Assembly: GCA_001643675.2 (NCBI GenBank)
Contig: LSRY02000031.1
Location: 374,501-438,500 of the forward strand
DNA length: 64,000 bases
Source of the DNA: Monocercomonoides exilis
Lineage: Eukaryota; Preaxostyla; Oxymonadida; Polymastigidae
Direction of reading: 5' to 3'
A program made the translations under genes and the position numbers. Position 1 is the stretch's first letter. Each line of letters begins with the position of its first letter. Below, piece by piece: positions 45,933 through 56,197 of the stretch. The notes beneath the pieces were generated by a model. The model was not told where the DNA came from. It was given only the letters and a program-made list of their open reading frames with translations, and ran no database searches.

Positions 45933-47861
45933 ATGGAGGAAGATTCAAGCGAAAGTGGAAGTTTATTGCTTCAAAAATCAAAAATTTTGGAGAAATTAAC
46001 TGAAAATCTCGATCATGATATGGCAATTAGAATATTTACTGAATTGGAATCGCTAAACCCGGAAAATATTCCAATCATGCTGAAATATTTACAAGAGTTG
46101 CTTTTTAGATATTATCCGAAATACTCAACGTCCAGAGGATTACAATTGTTTGTTAATTTCAAAAAATCAAGAATAGATGAATTAATTAAGATGGCAGATA
46201 AAGAATTGAAAGAAAGAGGAAGACCTTGTGCTATGTCAAAAGAAAAGGAGGAGGAGCTGATAAACCTTTGTATTGATAAATATCATCAAGGAAATCCTTT
46301 TACAATATCATCTTTACAGACTTACATCAATTTGACTTATAATTTAAATATTTCTTACTCCTTTGTTCGACATTTTCTGTTCACTCATTGCGACAAATTG
46401 AAGAAAAGAACAGCAAGACCCATTGAATTGAAGAGAAAAAATGTCAAACAATCACAAGGAAAAAAATATGTGATAGAATTGCAAAAAGTTCTAAATAATG
46501 TTGAACCACAATTTGTTTTCTGCATGGATGAAACTGGGATACAAGAATATGTAGATGCAAAAAAAAAGAAAGTCATTTGCCCAAAAGAAGTCGATGATAA
46601 GAATGTGACATACACAGTTGTTAGAGATGGGAAACTGGTCACATTGATTGGGTGCATTCCTCTTATTGGTCCTTCAGTTGTTCCTATGCTTATAATAAAA
46701 ACTGCTACTGTTCAATCTTTAATATTTGGAGATTTAATTGATGGAGTGGATGTTGTTATCAAAAACTCATCCAAGGGTTACTGTACTTCACAAATCTTTT
46801 TAGAATGGCTTCATATTTGTTTTATTCCGCATATTAATAGGCTGAAGGATGAACCAAACAAAAAAACGGTTCTTATTGCAGACGGGTTTAAAGCACATTC
46901 AAGCGACGAAGCTCTTCGTGTTATGGAATTAAACAAGATATGTATTATTTTTATTCCACCGCATTCTTCACATTTATTTCCACCGTTGGATTTGGTCACA
47001 TTCTCAAATCTGAAAAATAATTTAAAAAAGTTGCGATCTTTATTCCCATCAAGGCAGCAGGCGCATGTCCTTGCCGGTATTGTTAAAAGCTATCAATTAT
47101 GTACAATTCCATTCACAAACAGATCAGCATTTCGCAGAGCAGGAATCACATTGAAAAATGAAGATGGAAAGCAAAAAGTTATAGTGGATCAGTTTCGAAT
47201 GGCTCAACATATAGAAATAATGTCTAAGGACGAAAATCCATTTCAGTCAATAAAAGATAAAAAAGATGAAAATGAAGAGATCAAGAAACAAGATGAAGAA
47301 AAGAAAGATAATAATGAAGATGAAAAAGGAGATGAAAAAGAAGAAAAGAAAGATGAAGAAAAGAAAGATGAAGAAAAGAAAGATGAAGAAAACGAAGAAG
47401 AAATGAAATTTTGGAAGGAATGGATACATGATCATCCAGCATATGTTGTTGAAATGTTACTAAAAAAGAGAGATAAGATTCAAAAACGAGTGAAAGATTT
47501 GGAGAAAATTAACAAAAGAAATTGCATTTCAAAAAAAGAAATAGAAAAAGATTCATCACAAGAGGAGGATGATGATGAATGTATTTTTCGTGTGAAAAGA
47601 AAAAAGAAAGCTGATTCTTCTGATAGTTATATTAAAGGATTGAGAACAAAGCATTTCAAAAAGTCAGAAAGTGATTCAGATAATGTTCAAATAAAAAAAC
47701 AAATTCGAAGAACGAGATCTGTAAAAACGCAGAAGAGAATAAATATGTACAGTTATGATGATTCTTTTTCTGAATCAAGCAGTTTTTATGATAGATCCAC
47801 AACTGTGAATAGTGAAGACTCCTCGGTTGAATATTCTCCTTCTTCCTTAGAACATGAATAA
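45933..47861 (+). CDS. Pogo/CENP-B-like DD35D transposase
   Basis: 642 aa from the first ATG in a frame that opens upstream without ATG. It cuts and joins transposon ends at TA sites. The N-terminal half carries the DNA-binding part: RGRPCAMSKEKEEELINLC and a second helix-turn-helix around ISSLQTYINLTYNLNISYSF, the CENP-B/Tc5-like arrangement. The catalytic DDE_1 domain has D199 (FCMDETGIQEY), D317 (VLIADGFKAHSS) and D353 (PPLDLVTFSNLK), giving DD35D with Asp third as in pogo relatives. After about residue 435 follows a Lys/Glu/Asp tail with GATGAAGAAAAGAAA tandem repeats (about 47350-47395) and a basic, Ser-rich C-terminus likely to carry nuclear localisation signals. There are no stops or frameshifts, so it may be active. 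It lies 180 bases from its own TIR. Confidence 0.88.
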   Translation: MEEDSSESGSLLLQKSKILEKLTENLDHDMAIRIFTELESLNPENIPIMLKYLQELLFRYYPKYSTSRGLQLFVNFKKSRIDELIKMADKELKERGRPCAMSKEKEEELINLCIDKYHQGNPFTISSLQTYINLTYNLNISYSFVRHFLFTHCDKLKKRTARPIELKRKNVKQSQGKKYVIELQKVLNNVEPQFVFCMDETGIQEYVDAKKKKVICPKEVDDKNVTYTVVRDGKLVTLIGCIPLIGPSVVPMLIIKTATVQSLIFGDLIDGVDVVIKNSSKGYCTSQIFLEWLHICFIPHINRLKDEPNKKTVLIADGFKAHSSDEALRVMELNKICIIFIPPHSSHLFPPLDLVTFSNLKNNLKKLRSLFPSRQQAHVLAGIVKSYQLCTIPFTNRSAFRRAGITLKNEDGKQKVIVDQFRMAQHIEIMSKDENPFQSIKDKKDENEEIKKQDEEKKDNNEDEKGDEKEEKKDEEKKDEEKKDEENEEEMKFWKEWIHDHPAYVVEMLLKKRDKIQKRVKDLEKINKRNCISKKEIEKDSSQEEDDDECIFRVKRKKKADSSDSYIKGLRTKHFKKSESDSDNVQIKKQIRRTRSVKTQKRINMYSYDDSFSESSSFYDRSTTVNSEDSSVEYSPSSLEHE

Positions 47862-48133
47862 AGCAACACAAGCTGCTGTCTTCAAAAAATTTTTTCTTTC
47901 GAATATCAAACACTTCAAATAAAGAACACAATCAAATTTTTCTGTTCAATTGTTTTTTCAGTTAAATAATATTCATTGTTATATTTTATTCTTTTCTTTT
48001 ACATATTTTTAACAATTTCAAACTTGTTCGATTATTAATTAAAGTTAAAAGAAAAAAGTTCGAGTCTTATACACACAACGAAACTTTTTATCTGAAAGAA
48101 TCATGAAAGAAATACGTTTTCCAGTGAATATGT

Positions 48134-48571
48134 TTGTTTCAACAATCTTTTGTTTTTCAATTTTTCTCGAAAAATGTGAATGGATTTAGACTTCCCAACC
48201 TCAACAGCCCATCCACTTCCCTCTCAACCTTTAACACTTCTTTCCTCCGCCAAGCACACTCTTCTGAAAATGCTTCTGAAAAACATGTTGGAACAGAAGC
48301 CGACAGAAAGAAACCAGGAAGACAAACTGCATTTTATATGAACAGTCATCGCTTTGAATGGTGCGAATGGAACGATTCAAAGGGTGGAAATGATTATGGA
48401 GGTGCACTAAAAGTTAACTGCACAAACGAAAATTTCTCAATCTCTTTTTGTTCATTTGCGTTCGTTCAACTGCAGCTGTATGAAATGGAGGATGGTTGTT
48501 TGTCAACGACTTTGTTTAACATAAACTTCACGAAGTCCAAAATGATTATCTCCTCTTCGCAACATAGTTGA
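48134..48571 (+). pseudogene. Beta-helix gene fragment inside the inner transposon
   Basis: A 145-codon open frame. Its middle reads SHRFEWCEWNDSKGGNDYGG then ALKVNC, followed by FSISFCSFAFV: the Gly-Gly-Ala-Leu and F..C pattern of the beta-helix surface family (compare 25788-33515). It lacks a signal peptide, module boundary, membrane segment and kinase domain. Stops follow at once, so it is a relic. Its position between transposon ends is notable. Confidence 0.5.
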
Positions 48572-50783
48572 TCAACAGATTTATGGACTTTCCAATCTGA
48601 TTCATATTGAATGTTTCCGCAAAACAAAATTGAATGTTTTTCATAAACAAATCATTTAAGAAATATTTGGAATAAAAAGATTGATGAAATGAACCAAACC
48701 TCGTGTTCTTGTATCCCAAATTCTTCTTCATTGCAAATGCTGGTTGTAAATCTCCTGGATCATAAAATTTGCTTATTCTCGGTATTTCATACCAAGAATA
48801 TTTTCATTAGGATGAATACAGGAACATATACGATTATTTATGAAATTCATCAACATCTAAAGGTGGCACTGGGCTGCGTTGAACAAAAACCTTCGCGCAA
48901 TTGAGCAGAACAGAATTCCGTTCGTTTTTCTTCATTGGAAAAAATCAAGCACATTGCAAAACAAAGAGAAAGAAAAAGAAAAAAATTCTTCAAACGTGGA
49001 TGATAATTGACATATCCTTCATTGGAGAAGCAGCGACCAAGAAGAAAAACAATTACGTCCATCCTGATTAAATGAAGAAAAACTGAAAAACTGACATGAA
49101 TAATTAGATAATTAATTATTGGAAAACATCGCTTTCGCAAACACTCAATAATGATGTAACAAACGTTGAGTTCGTGGTTGGATTTTTGTTTCATAAGAAT
49201 TCAGCAAATAATCAGCATTGAGATTTTATTTTGTTCTTGTGAATTACAGAAACTTGAAAATAGATAAAATATCTGAAGGAGATACTCTTGAAATTAGTCA
49301 CAATCTTTGTCTGCTGATATTGAGCAAGCTGATATACATAATTGACTACACTTTAGAATTCATTTCATTTATCGATTCAAAGAACGAAAGAAAAACAAAT
49401 AGCAAATGTTTGCTTAGATAATATTAATAGTTTGAAACACACACACTCAAAACAAGAACAGCACATTTAAAGCTTCTGGATTTTCCCTGCACTTGAATCT
49501 TCAAATTCGTTTTATGTTTGCTCAGAACGCATCATTATTATGCTCTTCCAAATAGATAAAAGATTATTCTTTTCTCATGAACGTTCTTATCCAATTGTTT
49601 CTTGTATTTTAAAATTTAATATAATATTGTTGACCAGTGCTTTAACAAAACAAAAAAGTGAGATAATAATCTCTTTTGTGAGAAAAAGATTGATAAACTT
49701 TTTATTCAGTTATTGTTGAAACTAATAATGTTTATAATTTCGCATTGGTTAATTTTTTTGAAATAATTCTATGTTTTTTTGAATGTGATGTCAGATAACA
49801 TTTCGATAAAAAAGAGATAAAGATGTAAGGACAAAGGATTTTGAATTTTGTTAAAAGGTGAAAAATGTGAATAAGAAATAACATTTATTTAATATTTTAT
49901 TATATTTCTTGATATTTGATTTATGGTCCAATTGATCTTCACGAATCATGAAATGTGTTAATTTGCATTATTTCAATTTGGAAGAAAAAACGATAAAGAA
50001 CAGTCAAATGAATACATAGAAGGTTTGAAATTTGGATTGTTTTGTTATAATAACTGTTTCTTTTTGTCAATTGTGACACTTTGATTATTATTTCTAAAAA
50101 GCAAAAAGATGATCACTTCAAATTAATGTTTTCATAGTATTTGAGAAATTTTTAAAAGTTTGCAATACATACTCAAATGAAAATTATTATTTGTTTATTT
50201 TTCATTTTTTGTTAATCACAGTTATTTTAGGTTGTTGATCTTGTTCAATTTCAATGCGATCAATGTTCTTTTGATTGTTCAAAATTATATTCATTGCATA
50301 TTTTCTTGATGAAGTTGCTTTTGAACATATGATCCTTTCATTTTCGAAGTCTTTTTATTGATATCAGGAAGGATTGATTTTTTAATATTTTTGTTGAATA
50401 TCAAGTTGTAAGTTTTATTATTATGAGTACAAATGTGAATATACACATTTTTACTTGGACATTTTGCATTATTCGCATAATTATCTGTTTTAAGTTCTTG
50501 TTTCATTTCATTATCATAATAGAAAAATTATTTGATTTATCAATATTTAACTTGTATATTTTTGGATCAGGAATTTTTGAGTCACAATAATAAACAAAAA
50601 AGCAATTTAAAGATGAATTCATGAATAAGGAAATGAAAGGAAACAAAAATTGTTCTATGGTTTTCAATCAAAAGAAACTTATCTGAAATGAAAATATATA
50701 TGATTGTTGACTTTGAATATATAATAATATGCAGGTTCTTTTTTCAAAAATTGAAAGATTTTCAAAACCCTTAATAGTTAATG
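48572..50783. other. Non-coding interior of inner transposon
   Basis: AT-rich, increasingly so to the right. Short frames only. The part 48890-49060 has a charged coding-like stretch broken by stops that may continue the beta-helix relic. Nothing else was recognised. Confidence 0.4.
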
Positions 50784-50830
50784 TTGTCCGGTATTTTTTG
50801 CGATGTCCGGTATTTTTTACACAAACTGTA
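50784..50830 (-). repeat. Inner right TIR
   Basis: 47 bp, inverted copy of 45706-45752, ending CAAACTGTA. Confidence 0.88.
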
Positions 50831-52356
50831 ATGTCAAATAATATTTTTTTTGAAAATTGTGAAAATCTAATTAACTATAATGAATTTTTCACTGACTTGC
50901 AAGCGGCAATGGGATTTTTGACACGTCACAAAAGTCACTGACGTCATTGACGTAACTTCCTGTCATCTATTTGAAAAAGTCAAAAGAATGAGCAAAAGAA
51001 TAAATTAAAAAATAAATATCAAAAGAAAGTCTCGTTTTTTTATTCTGATTCAACAACCATAAAATTTTCATATTAATTTCGATAATGAAACTATTTTTAT
51101 AAAAGAAACAATGACAAATCTGTAAAATCTTCTTCAACATACAATTTATCGTTTTTCACAATAACGCAAAAATTGGAATAAGAATATTGACTTGGTTTGA
51201 ATTATACAAAATATTTTTTTTGATTTAAAATTTTATTTGGAAAAATTCATTTTCAAAATGTTTAAAGATCTGGCTTGGAGTATATATGTCATCAATGTTA
51301 TCATTTGAAAATTCTGATCCATTTCAAATTACACCGCTTTACCACAGATGAATGTATTTCATCAAAGTATTGAAAAGCATAACACATATAAAAAAATGTT
51401 GATAACATATTTTCCTTTGATAATCTGCAAAGCAACACTCGCAGATCAGCAATGAGATGTTTGAACTGACATATGTAAAAACTCAGATTGATCAAAATTG
51501 TTGTTTGCAAAACATAAGTTTGATGATTTGAATGAGATAAAGGATTTTCACAAGAAACATTTCAATCCATTTTAATTTTAAACATTTTGAATATTTTTAT
51601 ATTTATCTTTCGGACAAATTGCAATTTATTTTCCCATCAGCATAGATATTTTTCTCCACATTTGTAGAATAGGTTTTTTTTTCATATTCTTTCATAACTT
51701 TTTATCATCAACTTTTATTTTTTTCGATCAGGTTTTATCCTATACCAATAACTCTCTTCTGAAGTTGTTTGAAATTTCAGTTATTGATGCGAAATAAATG
51801 AGGAGGTGAGATGAACACAAACTTGAAAAAGAAAAGAAGAAGATAACTCTTGAAATGACGAGAAAACGAGATATTATCCATTTTTTAACTAAAACTGACA
51901 TGCAGATAAGTTTTTGGAAGAAGATTTTTGCAGAAAAAATTCTAAAAATAGAAACATATAAAGGATTTGTCTATATTTTTCGATACACATTATTTTGGAA
52001 AAGCAAATTATTGACTGAACAGAATAGAAAAAGGCTTGAAAAGATTCCTTGTTTTCTATTTTGTGAAATAAAAAAAGTTTGAGTTCAAAATGAAAAATTT
52101 ATCTATTTATCACTTTTTAATAAAATGGTCAATAATAACAAACTTAAAATCAAAACCATCAATTTTTTTAATAATCAAGAATTTCATGAAACATAATGAT
52201 AACATCTTTAAATTTTTCTTTTTCATTATTTTTTAATATTTCCTTTTGGCTTTTTCCATTTCATAATCTGTATTTTCACATAATCTTCAAAAAAGTTTCA
52301 AAAAGAAATACAAACAATTCAATTCATTAACGTACAATTTTGTTATTTAGTGTTTA
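50831..52356. other. AT-rich DNA inside the outer pair
   Basis: No gene seen. A GACGT-containing cluster (about 50915-50960: ACACGTCAC, ACTGACGTCATTGACGT) lies just right of the inner element. It resembles the cluster just left of it at 45590-45665. Confidence 0.45.
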
Positions 52357-53420
52357 TTATTGTGGTTTTTTAAAAACAGTGTCAGCCGAGCAACTCTTAA
52401 ACAAGTCTTCAACTTCAAAAGCTCTGCTATCCACAGTATTTCTCTGGGAATAAATGCATATGTAACTAATAACTCGGTGATCATCCTTCGCAACTCGAAA
52501 TACCTGAAAAACGCTGCAAATAAATCCAACTGATTCTTCATTCAACAATTTGCAATCGTGAAAAAATGCTCCAGAGTTTGGATCCATCTCATAATTATAA
52601 ACACTTCTTTTTCTCATTTCTCTCCTTTCCCCTCTTGTTTTTTCTTCCAATCCACACATCTTGTCAACTGTTCTAATTCTCTTGCTGCTTCTCTAGCAAA
52701 ATGCAGTTCATTCACGATTATGTCTTCCAAAGATCTGTCACAGGATAATCTGTTGATCAAAAACTCCCAAGCAGACTGACATGCAAGTTGTGTTAGATTG
52801 TGATGTTCCTGATGAAACAGGATAATCTCTTTGATTTCATTCTAACACAGTTCTTGCCTAAAAAACTAATTAGAAATTAGAAAATAACAACAATATCAAA
52901 AGGAAATAATAATGTTCATACATAAAATTTGATGTTGCTCAACGCAAGCAACGTCACTTCCGCTTCTTTTTGAGCTTCTTCGTTTTCCTCTTACCAAAAT
53001 GCAGCTTTTATAAAGCAAGGCACAATGATTGATATCAATTCATTAGGATTTTCTTATCATTCAGCAAAGCAAAACATTCACATAGATTGGTTAAATGCTT
53101 TTCATCTTTTTTCTTCTCATATTCATCAATTATCATCTCTTTCATTCTTTCGCTCAATGAAGAAAACCCAAAGCCTAAAACCCTCATATCTTACAAAACA
53201 ATGCAATATCCAACATGCTTCAACATAAAAATCGCATTTCCCATCGATAGTTTCTATTCTTTAATCATTTCATCCGTTTCATCGAACCATTTTTTTGCGA
53301 AGACAGATTTGAATTCTTCTTCATTCATTTCATCAATTATTTCATTCATTTCCTCCATTTTCTTTCTCTGTCCACCTTCATTGAAATGCTCCAATTCGCA
53401 AAACAATTCTTCAAAAAGAA
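52357..53420 (-). pseudogene. Dead copy of a Monocercomonoides-type multicopy gene family
   Basis: Read on the - strand from 53420, it starts FEELFCELEHFNEGGQRKKM and EEMNEIIDEMNEEEFKSVF. It runs through stops and frame changes to ACQSAWEFLINRLSCDRSLE, IIVNELHFAREAARELEQL, then ESVGFICSVFQVFRVAKDDH and FEVEDLFKS. From memory this order of motifs is a large multicopy family of unknown function in Monocercomonoides exilis (helical, ARM-like layout). I count at least five in-frame stops and two frame changes. An intron scar (TTTTAT|GTATGA ... CTAATTAG) lies near 52870-52925. It is a pseudogene, not expressed as this protein. Confidence 0.75.
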
Positions 53421-53949
53421 AAATAAATAATCAATGCAATAATCATGAAATACAAAATATCGACAGACACACTGAGATATTTTTTGATCAAATTCAATTT
53501 ATTTGTATTTTGAAATTGTCATTTCAATGAAACAGCACAATGTTTGTTGATCTTATTGAACAAACAAAAAATGAAAAGAAAATATTTTAAATGCTATTCA
53601 AACAAACAATATTCTAAACAATTTCAAAATTCACACAATTCCGTAAAGAAAATTGCATATTTCTTCGAATAATATAAAAAAAAACTTGCATTGTTATTTG
53701 AATCATGTTGTAATGGGATCTCATGATCATTCATTTAAAATCTCATAAATACTTTCTGAATGAACATTTTTTATAATAAAAATATTTCTGTTGTTCTTTT
53801 CCATTGAAAGCTTTTTTTTTTTTTTTTTTTTTTGTGAGTGGAAAACTGGTGACGGACATGACGGTGTTTTTTCTTCACGTCGCCCTGGCTTAATGAAAAT
53901 GCCTGAAGTGAAATATTTCGCCCCAAATAAGTTAGTATTGTTAAGATAG
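53421..53949. other. AT-rich spacer before outer right end
   Basis: No gene. It includes a run of about 22 T (53812-53833) next to a GACG-rich stretch (GGTGACGGACATGACGG, CTTCACGTCG) similar to 45590-45665 in inverted order. Confidence 0.45.
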
Positions 53950-54031
53950 ATTTGAAGGAAAATTATCAGAATTTTTCTTCTTGCGGTTATTGAGAAATCG
54001 ATCTTGTCCGGTATTTTTTGCACAAACTGTA
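53950..54031 (-). repeat. Outer right TIR
   Basis: About 82 bp, inverted copy of 45081-45162 with three differences. Confidence 0.85.
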
Positions 54032-55484
54032 CATACAAAAAAATATTTCTATTGGATGAAATTTGAATAGGACATTTTAAATTGAATAAAGTCAGATCAT
54101 TCGAAAAAAAACTTTTTATTCACATTTCATCCATTGATTCACGATTAATGAGATCTGAACTATTGAATGAAACAACTATAAAATTACGGAGTCTTAAAAA
54201 ATAGAGTATCTCAGTTAATATTAGACACAACGTTATATTTCCATTTAGTTTATATCCACAAATCAAAAGTCACACATCAATTAGTGTTATAATTTTATAT
54301 TGACCTTTTTTCTTTATCTTGACCTTTTTCTTTTTTGTTATGCTTTCGGCTATACACAAGCCTGAGATAAATAAAAAATAACCTGAAATGTTTGAAATGT
54401 TTTAATTTCCTTGTTCTATATTTTTTTTTCAATATTTCTAGTTTTATAAAAAGATCGAGGATTATAATAATTTTTTGTTTTGATCATTGACTTGCTGCTT
54501 TTCCAGCGAATATTTTTTATAAGAAGTTTTAAGTTTTCATATCATAATGCATTGTTTCTTTTTTATAAGTTTAACTTGTTTTAAACTTTCTCAACTTGTT
54601 TTTTTATCATTTTTTCTCATTTCACACATATATTCAAAAAACACGATTTTAAGGACAAATATGAATTTGTTTTGAAATTTATTGAAATGACAAATAAACA
54701 TTATTAAAATAAAACGATTCTTGTATGTTTAGATGATTATTTGTTTGTATATGTTTGGTAATTAAAATAACAAAAAAATCATATGTACTTGCTTTTTTGT
54801 TAATATTCTTGAAAAGTTCCTTTTCATTTCAAAACTGAATACAAATAAACGATAATTAAGACTTTATTTATTTTTTTCGTTTTTATAAAATTTGACACAA
54901 ACACTTGTTTATAAAAAAAATCGTGTTTTAAGCAAAAATAGTGAAATGAGAAAAAAAGGTCAAAAATTAAATTGAAAATGTTAAAAACAAGTTAAAATAA
55001 TAAAATAGGAATGTGAAATTATGATGCTGTAGATTAAAACGTTCCGTATGAAATATTCGCTTCACAGCCAGCAAGTCTTTGATCTGGGTCCTAAAATAAT
55101 ACAAATTTTTGTTATTTTTTTATTCATAATAATTTCAAAAATTTTTTCAACAGAATTCTGAAAAACAAAAATATCAAGAAGTCTATTTATTTTGTTTTAT
55201 TTTTAAGCCTTTTAACAAATCAAAAAAGCAAAAATAAGTTTCAAAAAAATAGGGTTGAGATAAAAAATTGAGGTCAAGATAAAATATGCACCCTATCAAT
55301 GATTTTTCAATTCAAACGGAAAATAATAATAAATAAAAACTGAAGAAACAATATTTAAAAAAGGAGCTTAAGATTGTAAAAATTGTAAAAATGTCATGAA
55401 ATGTACAGGAATTAAAAAATAGCTTTACAAAACAATTTTGAGTTAAAGATCATGAAGTGAAGCTTTTATGAAAAATTAAAGAAA
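54032..55484. other. AT-rich intergenic DNA with a possible alternative 3' exon
   Basis: No independent gene. On the - strand, 55090-55034 follows a TTTTAG acceptor and reads DPDQRLAGCEANISYGTF then stop. It resembles the end of the neighbouring small gene (DPTLVGEC..LGF) and could be an alternative last exon. The rest is low-complexity AT. Confidence 0.4.
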
Positions 55485-55998
55485 TTATTGGGAAAGCATT
55501 GGGACAAAACCCAAAGATGTACATTCTCCAACAAGCGTTGGATCTTTTGTTCGAGGTGGGCCCAGAATTTTACACATTGTTTTGCTGAAGATAAACAAAT
55601 ACAATAAACAAATGTTTCATATGTGGATTCAGCATTGTGAATAAAAATTTAAATCTCAGAAGGAGAGCAAACCTGATAACATTTAATTGAATTAACTTTC
55701 CTGACAGTTCGAATTTGTAAACAGTAGGTTGAGAAAATATTGAAAGTTGTCTTTTAACTTCTTGAGTGAGTTCTTCCGCATGCTCTCTGCAATGTCTTTC
55801 AAGTAAATCTCTTTCCACTTCTCTAGGTAATTTTTCAGGTAAGGTTTGATTTGTTTTATATTCAGGTGTTTTTTCGTATTCCATTACCCAAGTTTGATAA
55901 GCAGAAGATTGTAAAAGTTCTTCAACACGATATGACGAGCGACCATATGGATATGCAGCTTTATCAAAATGTTTTTGTTTGCTTGAGCTTGTCCCCAT
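55485..55998 (-). CDS. Small protein with N-myristoylation signal, family unknown
   Basis: Exons 55998-55697 and 55584-55485. The 112-bp intron has donor GGAAA|GTTAAT and acceptor CTTCAG|C and interrupts one codon (GGA AA|C). It encodes 133 aa. The N-terminus MGTSSSKQKHFDK fits the N-myristoyltransferase consensus (Gly2, Ser6), suggesting membrane anchoring. The middle is helical and acidic (LPREVERDLLERHCREHAEE). The second exon gives TMCKILGPPRTKDPTLVGEC and TSLGFVPMLSQ. Without splicing the frame runs into a hydrophobic tail, which is intron. Its 5' end is about 200 bases from the divergent coiled-coil gene, so they may share a promoter region. Function unknown. Confidence 0.7.
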
Positions 55999-56197
55999 GC
56001 AAAGAAGGTTTTACAATAAAAGAAAATATATCAAATATCAAAAAAGAAACATAAAATAATACCCTCTGATTGATCTGGTTCAATAAATTTTGTATACTCA
56101 AAAAAATTAGATGAAACATATATTAAAAATTACATTGAAAACACATCGCATCTGAATTAATATATATGTCCATAATTATATTATTATTAAATTTAAG

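Larger units (their letters stand above)
45706..50830 (+). mobile_element. Inner pogo-like transposon with intact transposase
   Basis: Ends 45706-45752 and 50784-50830 are 47-bp inverted repeats with one mismatch (including the TA). Each end has the motif GCAAAAAATACCGGACA twice in tandem, separated by TC; the outer TIRs have it once. A DD35D transposase gene begins 180 bases from the left end. The 5.1 kb length is long for this superfamily, and 48134-48571 holds a host beta-helix relic, so extra DNA was acquired or the right end belongs to another copy. Confidence 0.75.
45081..54031. mobile_element. Outer TIR pair of a nested Tc1/pogo-type insertion
   Basis: Ends 45081-45162 and 53950-54031 are inverted repeats of about 82 bp with three mismatches. 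They begin TACAGTTTGTGCAAAAAA and continue with TACCGGACAAGATCGAT. The TACAG start is typical of Tc1/mariner ends with a TA target. An inner pair at 45706-50830 lies between them. If both pairs are real elements, removing the inner one leaves about 3.8 kb containing a dead host-family gene (52357-53420) and no transposase. The two outer ends could instead be remnants of two separate elements. Confidence 0.6.
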
